Positions 9,225 to 16,804 of a stretch of DNA of 64,000 nucleotides are shown here, piece after piece (within the stretch, counting starts at the first letter, position 1; each line of letters begins with the position of its first letter). Below the pieces are notes generated by a model. That model saw only the letters and a list, made by a program, of their open reading frames with translations. It made no database searches and was not told the origin of the DNA. The stretch spans positions 81,974 through 145,973 of the forward strand of contig JAAZNU010000046.1 of assembly GCA_012798135.1 (NCBI GenBank), read 5' to 3'. The position numbers and the translations under genes were made by a program. This DNA comes from Veillonellaceae bacterium. GTDB lineage: Bacteria; Bacillota_C; Negativicutes; UBA1444.

Positions 9225-9470
9225 TCAATGTTGCGGGAACAATTTGTCCGGGTCGGCCAACAGTTCGCGAAGAATGGATGTTTCTTCCGCGTTGAGGGTC
9301 ACGCCCCGCGTCATCTTCGCATGATTCTCATCCCATTCCCGAATGTCGAGCTTGACGGGTCGGTCATTCCAACTGACCATATTGACCTCCTTTTTCCAGC
9401 CTTTTCCCCCTTCGGCCAATACGCCAAGATGGCGCTCGATCGAGAAATGGAAATCCCTGTTGTCTTCCAC
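9225..9470 (-). CDS. YdbC/PC4-like ssDNA-binding transcription coactivator family protein
   Basis: The 81-residue protein matches the YdbC family, bacterial relatives of eukaryotic coactivator PC4: IERHLGVLAEGGKGWKKEVN, then a VSWNDRPVKLDIREW strand pair and a closing helix. Family members bind single-stranded nucleic acids as dimers. I choose GTG 9470 (VEDNRDFHFS...) because the family starts there and a GAAGGGA ribosome binding site lies just upstream; the open frame itself extends to 9524 with an unrelated-looking N-terminus. It sits alone between hutI and the HAD gene. Confidence 0.82.
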   Translation of the reverse strand: MEDNRDFHFSIERHLGVLAEGGKGWKKEVNMVSWNDRPVKLDIREWDENHAKMTRGVTLNAEETSILRELLADPDKLFPQH

Positions 9471-9538
9471 TGAGGTCGCTTCCCTTCGTTGCGGTCGATG
9501 CCGCATATATACGCCACAAAGCAACGTGACGCAAGATC

Positions 9539-10798
9539 CTAAATCAAATCCGTATCATGTACGATCCGCCCGTGCTTCACAACAGTTCCCACGCAGTTGA
9601 CCCCGGCATGATACGGCAGATACAAATGCGACGGATGCGACAAGACAATGAAGTCCGCCTGTTTGCCGACTTCCAGGCTGCCGATCCGGTCGGCCCGACC
9701 GATGGCCGCCGCCGCGTTGATCGTCAGGGCCGTCACGATTTCGGCGGGAGTCATCTGCATATACAGCGCCGCCAGTGCGATAACCAGCGGAATCGATTCG
9801 CTGAAACAGCTGCCGGGATTAAAATCCGTCGCCAACGCCACCGGCACACCGGCGTCGATCATGGTCCGGGCCCGGGCATAAGGTTCGCGCAGGCAAAACG
9901 CGGTAGCCGGCAACAGTACGGCGATCACCCCGGCTTCCGCCATCCGGCGGATTCCTTCATCCGATGCGTGCAATAAATGTTCGGCGGAGACCGCGCCCAC
10001 CTCGGCGGCCAGTTCCGCTCCGCCGAAGGAAACGATTTCGTCGGCATGAACTTTGGCCTTTAGCCCGAGTTTTTGAGCCTCCCTCAGCAATCGCCGGGAT
10101 TGGTCGACGCTAAATACGCCTTTTTCGCAAAACACATCGCAAAACTCAGCCAACCTGTCGGCCGCAATTTGGGGCAATACTTCGTGCAGCAAGTAATCCA
10201 CATACTCGTCGGTCCGTCCTTTGTATTCCGGCGGCACCGCATGCGCCCCCATGAAGGTCGGCGCCACTTCCACGATATGCTCCCGATTGAGCTGCGCCAT
10301 AACCGCCAGTTGCTTGCATTCCGTCGCCGCGTCCAGCCCGTAGCCGCTCTTTCCTTCCACCGTCGTCACGCCGAACGACAACATGGAACTCAGCCGCTGC
10401 CAGCCAATGGCCGCAAGTTCTTCGTGCGAAACCTGGCGCGTGGCCCGTACCGTGTTGACGATCCCGCCGCCCCGCTCCATAATCTGCATGTAGGTATCGC
10501 CGCGCAGCCGCCAGGAAAACTCCTCTTCCCGGTGACCGGCAAACAGAAAATGCGTGTGCGGGTCGACAAATCCCGGCAATACGCAGCGACCGGCGGCGTC
10601 GACCACTTCGGCGTCCGACGCATCCAGACCAGCCAACACTTCCGCCGTAGTTCCCACCCGGCGGATAATGCCGTCCTCGACCCACAACGCGCCATCCGCG
10701 ACAATGCCGAGTTCCGACATCGCCGAGCCGGTTTTGGGACCGATCCCTCGACAAGTGACCAACTCGGCTGCATTCTTGAGCAATAATTTTCGGGTCAT
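9539..10798 (-). CDS. hutI: Imidazolonepropionase
   Basis: The 419-residue amidohydrolase opens the imidazolone ring to N-formimino-glutamate, the third step of histidine degradation. Metal ligands are visible as HTH in GFVDPHTHFLFAGHREEEF, and the late ATDFNPGS motif is typical of HutI. ATG 10798 is chosen because GGGAGG lies nine bases upstream; the in-frame TTG at 10807 has no spacing from that SD. It starts just after the livF stop, so it may be read as the last gene of the liv operon, which would couple amino acid uptake and histidine breakdown. Its product is the substrate of the formimidoyltransferase at 3057. Confidence 0.94.
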   Translation of the reverse strand: MTRKLLLKNAAELVTCRGIGPKTGSAMSELGIVADGALWVEDGIIRRVGTTAEVLAGLDASDAEVVDAAGRCVLPGFVDPHTHFLFAGHREEEFSWRLRGDTYMQIMERGGGIVNTVRATRQVSHEELAAIGWQRLSSMLSFGVTTVEGKSGYGLDAATECKQLAVMAQLNREHIVEVAPTFMGAHAVPPEYKGRTDEYVDYLLHEVLPQIAADRLAEFCDVFCEKGVFSVDQSRRLLREAQKLGLKAKVHADEIVSFGGAELAAEVGAVSAEHLLHASDEGIRRMAEAGVIAVLLPATAFCLREPYARARTMIDAGVPVALATDFNPGSCFSESIPLVIALAALYMQMTPAEIVTALTINAAAAIGRADRIGSLEVGKQADFIVLSHPSHLYLPYHAGVNCVGTVVKHGRIVHDTDLI

Positions 10799-10803
10799 CC
10801 GCT

Positions 10804-11508
10804 TCAACCTCCCAGATAGGCTCGTTTCACGGCTTCATCATTCTGCAGGTCCCTCGCCGAACCGGCAAGGACAATATGGCCGGTTTCCAGTACATAGCCG
10901 CGGCCGGCGGCTCCCAATGCCTTGCGGGCGTTTTGCTCCACCAGCAGGATGGTGGTGCCCTGCTCGTTCAGCTGTTTCATGACTTCAAAACAACGATTCA
11001 CCAGAATCGGCATCAGACCCATGGAGATTTCATCGACCAGCAGCAGTTCGGGGTCCCGCATCAGCGCCCGGCCGATCGCCAGCATCTGCTGTTCACCGCC
11101 GGACATCGTCCGCGCCGCTTGATTTAGGCGTTCCCCGAGCCGGGGAAAAACCGTCATCACTTTTTCCAGCCGGCGCGGCAACTCGGCCGGCGGCTCGTTC
11201 CAGCCGCCGATCTTCAGATTTTCTGCCACGGTCAGTTCGCCGAATACCCGGCGGCCTTCCGGCACATAGGCGATCTTCAGGCCGACCCGGTCCCATGCCC
11301 TGGCGGAACCGAGCTCTTTCCCCTTGAACAGGAGCGTTCCCGACGACACCGGAACCAGACCCATGATGACTTTCATCAGGGTGCTTTTCCCGGCGCCGTT
11401 GGCGCCGATAATCGTTACGAATTCGCCTTGCTTCACGTCGAGAGAAATATCGTAGAGAACCTGGGAATGGCCATAATGTGCGTTGATATTGCGTAGCTCG
11501 AGCATCAT
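10804..11508 (-). CDS. livF: Branched-chain amino acid ABC transporter ATP-binding protein LivF
   Basis: The 234-residue ATPase has Walker A GANGAGKST, signature MSGGEQQ and Walker B LLLVDE followed by ISMGLMP, typical of LivF. It powers HAAT-family uptake together with LivG. The longer open frame reading to 11928 contains unrelated sequence upstream; ATG 11508 is chosen because it has GAGGAGG four bases upstream and overlaps the livG stop as ATGA. Confidence 0.95.
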   Translation of the reverse strand: MMLELRNINAHYGHSQVLYDISLDVKQGEFVTIIGANGAGKSTLMKVIMGLVPVSSGTLLFKGKELGSARAWDRVGLKIAYVPEGRRVFGELTVAENLKIGGWNEPPAELPRRLEKVMTVFPRLGERLNQAARTMSGGEQQMLAIGRALMRDPELLLVDEISMGLMPILVNRCFEVMKQLNEQGTTILLVEQNARKALGAAGRGYVLETGHIVLAGSARDLQNDEAVKRAYLGG

Positions 11509-12272
11509 CCGGCCTCCTCGGCTTCGCCCAGATAGGCGTCGATCACCACGGGATTGCTTTGCACTTCCTGCGGGGTTCCTTCGGCGATTTTCACGCCGTA
11601 AGACAGGACAGTCATCCGGTCGCACAGCGCCGTAGCCACGGCCATGTTGTGCTCGACCAGCATGATGGTGGTTCCCAGATTCTTGAGTTTGCCCACCAGT
11701 TCCATAAAATCCACCGTCGCATCTTTGGACAGTCCGGCGCACGGTTCGTCGAGCATCAGCAGGATCGGCTCCAAGGCCAGGGCCCGGGCAATCTCCAACC
11801 GCCGCATATACCCCAGGCTTAGGTCGCCCGCCTTCTGCTTGGCAAAAGCGGCGATATCGACTCGTTCCAGGCAGGTCATCGCCTCTTCCCGATTGCGCTT
11901 CGTGTGGCTGCGGCCCAGGCTGGACCAAAGGCCGGGAGCGCGACGCAACGCAAAGGCTGCCAACAGATTGTCCTCCACGGTCATATCCTTGAACACCCGG
12001 GTAATCTGAAACGTCCGGGCGATTCCTTTCCGGGCCACCGCATGGGCCGGCAGGCCCTGGATCTCTTCGTCGTTCAGCAATATTTTTCCCGCCGTCGGCG
12101 TATAGGCGCCGCAGACCATGTTGAAAAAAGTCGTTTTACCGGCGCCGTTCGGGCCGATCAGGCCCATGGTTTCGCCGCGCTTCACACTCAGGTCGACATT
12201 GTCCACCGCTTTGAGGCCGCCGAAATATTTCTTCAACCCGATAATTTTCAATAATTCCTGTTCAGCCGGCAT
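11505..12272 (-). CDS. livG: Branched-chain amino acid ABC transporter ATP-binding protein LivG
   Basis: The 255-residue ATPase has Walker A GPNGAGKTT, the family signature LSLGYMRRLEIARAL and Walker B LLMLDEPCAGL. It has the longer LivG layout, with a helical insertion around residues 110-130. It overlaps livM by 11 bases and livF by four, so the three are translationally coupled. Confidence 0.95.
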   Translation of the reverse strand: MPAEQELLKIIGLKKYFGGLKAVDNVDLSVKRGETMGLIGPNGAGKTTFFNMVCGAYTPTAGKILLNDEEIQGLPAHAVARKGIARTFQITRVFKDMTVEDNLLAAFALRRAPGLWSSLGRSHTKRNREEAMTCLERVDIAAFAKQKAGDLSLGYMRRLEIARALALEPILLMLDEPCAGLSKDATVDFMELVGKLKNLGTTIMLVEHNMAVATALCDRMTVLSYGVKIAEGTPQEVQSNPVVIDAYLGEAEEAG

Positions 12273-13155
12273 TGGATTTTCCCTCCTCTCGGCGATCCCG
12301 AAGCTTGGCCCAGAGCCGCTGCAGAAAGCTGTCGTCGCCGACCAGTCCCTGCGGTTGAAAGCGCATCATCAGCACCAGCAGTCCGCCATAGACCAGCATC
12401 CGGTAGTCCGACACGAACCGGAATACTTCCGGCGCCAGCGTCAGGATGAGCGCGCCGATCAACGGCCCGGTCACCGATCCCAGACCGCCCAGTACCGCCA
12501 TCGACAATACGCCGATCGAAACGGGAAAGGCGAAATCCGTCGACGAGATAAAGCCCATGAAATGGGCGTAGACGCTGCCGGTCATGCCCGCGATAAAAGT
12601 TCCGATGGTGAACGCGAACACCTTGTAGTGATCCGCGTTATAGCCCAGGGAAGCGGCCGCCTCCTCGTCGTTGCGTACGCCGCCGAGGGCCAGGCCCAGC
12701 CAGGAGTTCGGCAGATGCCGCATAAACAAATAAACCAGCGCATTCAAAAGGATCAGCAGCCCCAAAATCTCCGTATTGCCGAACCGCACGCCCAGAAATT
12801 CCGGCTTGGGCACAGCCAGGCCCAGGGATGCGCCAAACAACTGCACATATTGAAAAATCGCGACCACCACGAAATTGATGCCGATCGTGGTCACCGCCAA
12901 AAAGTCTTCCCGCACCCGCACACTGAACAGCCCCAGCAACACCCCGACCAAAGCCGCCATCGCTCCGGCGGCCGGCAAGGCCAGGAAAAACGGCCACCCC
13001 GCCTTGGCGGTCAACAGGGCGGAGGTGTAGGCGCCGATCCCGTAAAAAGCGGCATGGCCGAGCGTGGGCTGACCGGCGAAGCCGGTGATGATATTCAGAC
13101 TCATGGCCAGCAGCATGGCCAGGCCGACATTGATTGCCACTACCTGCTCGTACAT
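12262..13155 (-). CDS. livM: Branched-chain amino acid ABC transporter permease LivM
   Basis: The 297-residue permease has eight or more hydrophobic segments and the HAAT permease motif NIITGFAGQPTLGHAAFYGIG near the N-terminus. It pairs with LivH in the inner membrane. GSVTGPLIGALIL near the C-terminus is the coupling region typical of the family. It is followed by livG in the same operon. Confidence 0.94.
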   Translation of the reverse strand: MYEQVVAINVGLAMLLAMSLNIITGFAGQPTLGHAAFYGIGAYTSALLTAKAGWPFFLALPAAGAMAALVGVLLGLFSVRVREDFLAVTTIGINFVVVAIFQYVQLFGASLGLAVPKPEFLGVRFGNTEILGLLILLNALVYLFMRHLPNSWLGLALGGVRNDEEAAASLGYNADHYKVFAFTIGTFIAGMTGSVYAHFMGFISSTDFAFPVSIGVLSMAVLGGLGSVTGPLIGALILTLAPEVFRFVSDYRMLVYGGLLVLMMRFQPQGLVGDDSFLQRLWAKLRDRREEGKSNAG

Positions 13156-13165
13156 AGGCTCCCCC

Positions 13166-14038
13166 TCACGAAACCCGGCGGCGGCCCAGAAGGCCCTGCG
13201 GACGCCAGAGTAAAATCAGGATCAGCACGACAAAGGCGATGGCATCGCGCGGCAAAAAGAAACCCACGTAGCCGCCGATCAAAGTCTCGGCCATACCGAT
13301 CACCAGTGCGGCCAGCACCGTACCCAGTGGATTTCCCAATCCGCCGAGAACGATCACCGCCAACATTTTATAAGCCGGCACATCGCCCATCATCGGATAG
13401 ATCGAGTTGTAGAGAATGCCGACCAGGATACCGGCCACGGCCGCAAACCCATAACCCAGAATAAAATTGAAGGCCACCACCCGGTTGGTGTTAATCCCCA
13501 TGGCCTTGGCCGTTTCCAGATCCTGTGCGGTCGCGCGCCAAGCCAGCCCGATGGCGGAACGGTTCAGCAGATACCAGAGAACGAGCAGCAAAATAGCAGT
13601 CGCCCCCAGAATCAGGAACCAGGTTCCGTTCAACGTCAGCCCCATTTCAGGAATTCTGACCGACGGCAACATGGCGCCGAAATTCAGTTCCCGCGCCTGC
13701 GGCCCCCCCACCAGACGCAAAAAGTCCTGGAGGAAGATAAACAAACCGATCCCCGCAATCAAAGCCACATTGGGCGATTTGTCCATCAGCGGGGTGTACA
13801 GAAATTTCTGCACAATAAAGCCAAACACCGCTGTCAGGGCAACCCCCATGATGACGGCCACGAGCGGATTGCCGGTCTGAAGCAGGAAAAAGAAGGAGAT
13901 ATAAGCGCCGAGAGCATACGCGCCGGCGTTGGATATATCCAGAATACGCATGATTCCGTACACCAACGTGGCGCCCATCGCCGTCAGGGCGTACACGCTG
14001 CCGACCACGATGCCGTTGACGATCTGCTGAAAAAACAT
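13166..14038 (-). CDS. livH: Branched-chain amino acid ABC transporter permease LivH
   Basis: The 290-residue permease begins MFFQQIVNGIVVGSVYALTA, the classic LivH N-terminus, with multiple transmembrane segments and the coupling motif GLGNPLGTVLAALVIG. The frame is open to 14098, but ATG 14038 has AGGAGG six bases upstream and matches the family start. The gap to the binding-protein gene (about 90 bases) contains no clear terminator. Confidence 0.94.
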   Translation of the reverse strand: MFFQQIVNGIVVGSVYALTAMGATLVYGIMRILDISNAGAYALGAYISFFFLLQTGNPLVAVIMGVALTAVFGFIVQKFLYTPLMDKSPNVALIAGIGLFIFLQDFLRLVGGPQARELNFGAMLPSVRIPEMGLTLNGTWFLILGATAILLLVLWYLLNRSAIGLAWRATAQDLETAKAMGINTNRVVAFNFILGYGFAAVAGILVGILYNSIYPMMGDVPAYKMLAVIVLGGLGNPLGTVLAALVIGMAETLIGGYVGFFLPRDAIAFVVLILILLWRPQGLLGRRRVS

Positions 14039-14127
14039 GAAACCCCTCCTGCCGTCATGGCAAAAAGAATACGGAAGGGCCGGCTGCGCCACTGGCAACC
14101 GGCGCCTTCCGCGCAGACACCTTCGTC

Positions 14128-15324
14128 TTACTTGTCAGGGGGAGTGATAATGGCGGGATCGCTGATTTCGCCGTAATAAGTGAACGCGCCGTCCTTGATG
14201 ATCTGGACCTGAACATTTTTCGTCACTTCGCCCAGTTTGTTGTAGCCTTTGATCAGGCCGGTCGCCGCTTCGAAGTCCTTGATCTTGTAGATTCCATCTT
14301 TGATTTTGTCAGGTTCGGCGCCATTTTTCCGCATCGATTCCGCCAACACCATGAAGCAGTCGTAAGTGGAAGCCGCCACCATGTCCGGAGCATGTCCGGC
14401 CATCGCCGTATAGTCCTTGATGAACTCCTGCGTCGCCTTCAACTTGGAATTCCGGTTCAGGTTGGTGGTAATGATGATGCCATCCGCCGTCGGTCCGGAC
14501 ACTTTCAGGAATTCCATTGTGGAATCGATACCTTCGGTGCCGAGCATCTGGATACCCAGATTCAGTTCTTTGGCCTGGCGGGCGATCTGAGCGCCGGTGC
14601 CCGAATAGGTCGGCATATAGATGAGATCCGGTTTGAGTTGTTTGATCTTGGTCAGAACCGGGTTGAACTCTTTTTCCACCATGGTAAATTTGTCGCGGGA
14701 CACCACTTTGGCACCCTTGGACTCCACGTACTGGGTAAAGGAATCCGCCAGGGTCGTACCGAAATCGTTGTCCACATTCAAGATCGCGATGGTCTTGGCC
14801 TTCAGCATGTCAACGGCGACATAACCGCCCGCTTTGCCCTGGGCCGTGCCGACAAACGATTGGCGAAACACATAGTCGCCGCCCTTGGTAATGTCGGGAT
14901 GCAGTGCATAGGCAGCGATCATGGGAATCCTGGCGTTCTCAAAGATCGGCGCCGCGGCGCGGGTGGTATGGCTATACGATCCGGATACCGCCGCGACCAC
15001 CCCGTCCTTGGTCGTCAGCTTTTGGGCGATGCTCACCGCTTCCTGCGGTTTCAGGTTGTCGTCATAGGCGACCAGTTCAACTTTGCGACCATTGATGCCG
15101 CCGTCCTTGTTTATTTTTTCGACCGCCAGCTTGGCGGCTTTGGTGACGCTGTCCCCGTCAGCCGCCGCCGGCCCGGTTACCGGTGCGAAGAAGCCGATCT
15201 TAATCGGTGCTTTGTTGTCGGCGGCCGGTTTCTTGTCGCCGCCGCCCGCGCCGCCGCAACCCGCGACAATGAGGCCAAGGGCGATCAGAACTACCAACAG
15301 TGACTGGATGCGTTTGTTTTTCAT
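14128..15324 (-). CDS. Branched-chain amino acid ABC transporter substrate-binding lipoprotein
   Basis: The 398-residue periplasmic-binding protein of the Leu/Ile/Val type has a lipoprotein signal peptide ending in the lipobox IVAGC, followed by a Gly/Lys-rich linker. The mature part (from KIGFFAPVTGPAAADGDSVTKAA) matches the HAAT receptor fold. It is the first gene of the liv operon, with SD AAGGAGG upstream of ATG. The ligand may be any branched-chain or other amino acid; the second such receptor in the window (37143-38318) is orphan. Its 5' leader may carry an antitermination element (separate entry). Confidence 0.92.
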   Translation of the reverse strand: MKNKRIQSLLVVLIALGLIVAGCGGAGGGDKKPAADNKAPIKIGFFAPVTGPAAADGDSVTKAAKLAVEKINKDGGINGRKVELVAYDDNLKPQEAVSIAQKLTTKDGVVAAVSGSYSHTTRAAAPIFENARIPMIAAYALHPDITKGGDYVFRQSFVGTAQGKAGGYVAVDMLKAKTIAILNVDNDFGTTLADSFTQYVESKGAKVVSRDKFTMVEKEFNPVLTKIKQLKPDLIYMPTYSGTGAQIARQAKELNLGIQMLGTEGIDSTMEFLKVSGPTADGIIITTNLNRNSKLKATQEFIKDYTAMAGHAPDMVAASTYDCFMVLAESMRKNGAEPDKIKDGIYKIKDFEAATGLIKGYNKLGEVTKNVQVQIIKDGAFTYYGEISDPAIITPPDK

Positions 15325-15409
15325 GATATCCCTCCTTGAGATTGGTTCTTCCCAGAATTTCAGATATTAGAATTTATTCCGCTTCGGCAAAACAAATCCT
15401 GCCAACGAC

Positions 15410-15463
15410 AAAAAAATCTTTTCCCAACATATGCAAAATATGCAAAATGCGGGCTTCATTCCC
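15410..15463 (-). promoter_or_regulatory. Candidate antitermination leader of the liv operon (weaker member)
   Basis: On the minus strand a small stem GGG/CCC (15451-15463) encloses AATGAAG, seven bases rather than six. Its 3' arm continues into a larger imperfect hairpin (15423-15453), which is followed after a short A-rich gap by seven T residues (15416-15410). This resembles the AANGNN-loop leaders of the nitrogen island, but the loop length, the gap before the T-run and the lack of a clear promoter make it uncertain. Confidence 0.35.
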
Positions 15464-15561
15464 TTTCAGTTTCATCACCAAATGTTTACGCAAGCAAAAG
15501 CATATACTAAATACACGGAATAAGCATCTTTGTTTACAACATTTCGACTTTCGTTTGGCTA
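15464..15561. other. Intergenic stretch between divergent liv operon and barrel-protein promoter
   Basis: Together with neighbouring leaders this fills the 15.3-15.85 kb gap. It is AT-rich, holds no credible gene, and should carry the liv promoter on the minus strand. A TAGTAT-like -10 at 15504-15509 is possible but has no good -35. Confidence 0.5.
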
Positions 15562-15590
15562 TTGACGTCATATTTGTAAGCTGGTATAGT
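15562..15590 (+). promoter_or_regulatory. Sigma-A promoter of the outer-membrane barrel gene
   Basis: TTGACG (15562-15567), 17 bases, TATAGT (15585-15590). Near consensus; predicted transcription start about 15597, giving a ~257-base leader. Confidence 0.85.
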
Positions 15591-15647
15591 ATGTTTAACA
15601 CATTTCATGCCCATTCAGGCTGACGCGCAACCGACAACAAACAAACT

Positions 15648-15774
15648 GGCAATGAACGCCTTTGCAAATCCGCAAAGGCGTTTGCATTTACGCGACCGAC
15701 AAAAGGGGACTCTCAACATACTCCTGTGACACAGACAACGAAGTCTGGCGCCTTGATAGCGCCGGATTTTTTTT
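15648..15774 (+). promoter_or_regulatory. ANTAR-type antitermination leader before the barrel gene
   Basis: The first element is GGC-AATGAAC-GCC (15648-15660), whose 3' arm is shared with a longer hairpin (to about 15685). The second element is a 5-bp stem CAGAC/GTCTG closing the hexaloop AACGAA (15732-15747). Its 3' arm overlaps the 5' arm of a terminator: eight pairs, 15744-15751 with 15759-15766, then eight T residues. The two structures exclude each other. Loop positions 1 (A) and 4 (G) match the known ANTAR RNA recognition rule. The mechanism is inferred, not shown. Confidence 0.75.
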
Positions 15775-15853
15775 GTAAAGGCGGTGATGTGACGGCGAAC
15801 GCTATTCTGGTGCATCCGAAGTCCAGAACAAAGATCATAAGGAGGCTATGTTC

Positions 15854-16534
15854 ATGTTGAGAAAAGTTCTCCCGCTTGCCCTGTTCTTGTGCACCTTGCT
15901 TGCTGTTCCGGCGTCGGCCACTCCTTCCAGCATTATATGGATCCCCTCCACGGACATCCAAACCAGTGATAAGACTCATTTGGGCATTGATAATTATTTT
16001 ACAACGAATCGCCTGAAGCCCGGTGAATCGACGGCCGCCTTCACCACCCCCATCATTGGCCTAACCTGGGGCGCGAAAAATTTCGAATTTGGCTTCGACT
16101 ACGTGACTTCGCAAGACAACCCCTTTTATTTCAACGCCAAAGCCAAGCTATTCGGGAGAAAGCCGACCGACCTTAACATGGTGATCGGTGTCTACAACTG
16201 GGGTACCACCAGTTTAACCAACCAGGAAGTTAAGTATCTGTTGGGCAGCGTGTCCGCCAAGGATGGCACCCGCTTTTCCCTCGGCTATGGAATCGGCCGT
16301 GAAGAAGCGCTGGGCGCCGACAATAAAATGCTGTTGGCCGCCATCGACAAGCAGCTCAACGATAAATGGTGGATCGGCATGGATTACCAAAGCGGCAAGA
16401 GCGCCTTGGGCGCCTTGAGTTTTGGCGTCGGTCATTCATTGACCCCGAATGCGTCCATTCTGGTCGGTTATGATATTTATAACAGCAGCGCCTATAAAAA
16501 CACGGTGACGGTACAATTGGACGTGAATTTCTGA
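15854..16534 (+). CDS. Small outer-membrane beta-barrel protein linked to ammonium transport
   Basis: The 226-residue protein has a signal peptide (MLRKVLPLALFLCTLLAVPASA). The rest shows alternating hydrophobic and polar strands with many aromatic residues and Gly turns, and the last residue is Phe (TVQLDVNF), the usual end of an outer-membrane barrel. I recognise no named family. ATG 15854 is preferred over ATG 15848 because AAGGAGG is eight bases upstream of it. It has its own promoter and antitermination leader and lies directly before amtB-glnK. I infer a nitrogen-regulated porin or envelope channel of a diderm Firmicute; the cargo is unknown. Confidence 0.75.
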   Translation: MLRKVLPLALFLCTLLAVPASATPSSIIWIPSTDIQTSDKTHLGIDNYFTTNRLKPGESTAAFTTPIIGLTWGAKNFEFGFDYVTSQDNPFYFNAKAKLFGRKPTDLNMVIGVYNWGTTSLTNQEVKYLLGSVSAKDGTRFSLGYGIGREEALGADNKMLLAAIDKQLNDKWWIGMDYQSGKSALGALSFGVGHSLTPNASILVGYDIYNSSAYKNTVTVQLDVNF

Positions 16535-16562
16535 GATCAAAAAGCCAATGCAAACCTACCCA

Positions 16563-16590
16563 TTGACAAAACCAGAACTTGATGTAGAAT
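16563..16590 (+). promoter_or_regulatory. Sigma-A promoter of amtB-glnK
   Basis: TTGACA (16563-16568), 16 bases, TAGAAT (16585-16590), just after the barrel gene stop. Predicted start near 16597, so amtB has its own promoter. Confidence 0.85.
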
Positions 16591-16608
16591 TAAACACAAA
16601 TATTCAAT

Positions 16609-16719
16609 GGCAAAGAAGCCTTCGCATTCCGCGAAGGCTTCTTGCGTTTTTTCCCCGGGTTCCCTGTTCATACAACCTTACGGACAATGATGTCCCGTGG
16701 CTTTGGCCCGGGGCATTTT
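16609..16719 (+). promoter_or_regulatory. ANTAR-type antitermination leader before amtB
   Basis: The first stem GGC/GCC closes the hexaloop AAAGAA (16609-16620). Its 3' arm also starts a strong hairpin (loop ATTCC) followed by six T residues, itself a terminator. The second stem GGAC/GTCC closes AATGAT (16682-16695). Its 3' arm overlaps a ten-pair hairpin with one bulge (16691-16701 with 16706-16715), then TTTT. Both loops have A at position 1 and G at position 4. The two tandem loop-plus-terminator units fit the two-hairpin ANTAR architecture. Confidence 0.78.
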
Positions 16720-16804
16720 CTGCTTTATGGAAACATTCGGGAGGCGATAACATTTTGCATCAGCTTCGAAGCCCCAAACTATCAATCAGCGAGGAGGAAA
16801 GACA

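Noticed and set aside
10804..11928. Reading livF as a 374-residue protein with an N-terminal extension
   Set aside because: The extension lies over livG in another frame and resembles no protein; the SD and ATGA overlap at 11508 fix the start.
12118..13464. 448-residue plus-strand open frame across livM and livH
   Set aside because: It is antisense to two well-defined permease genes and rich in His/Gln/Arg, typical of shadow frames.
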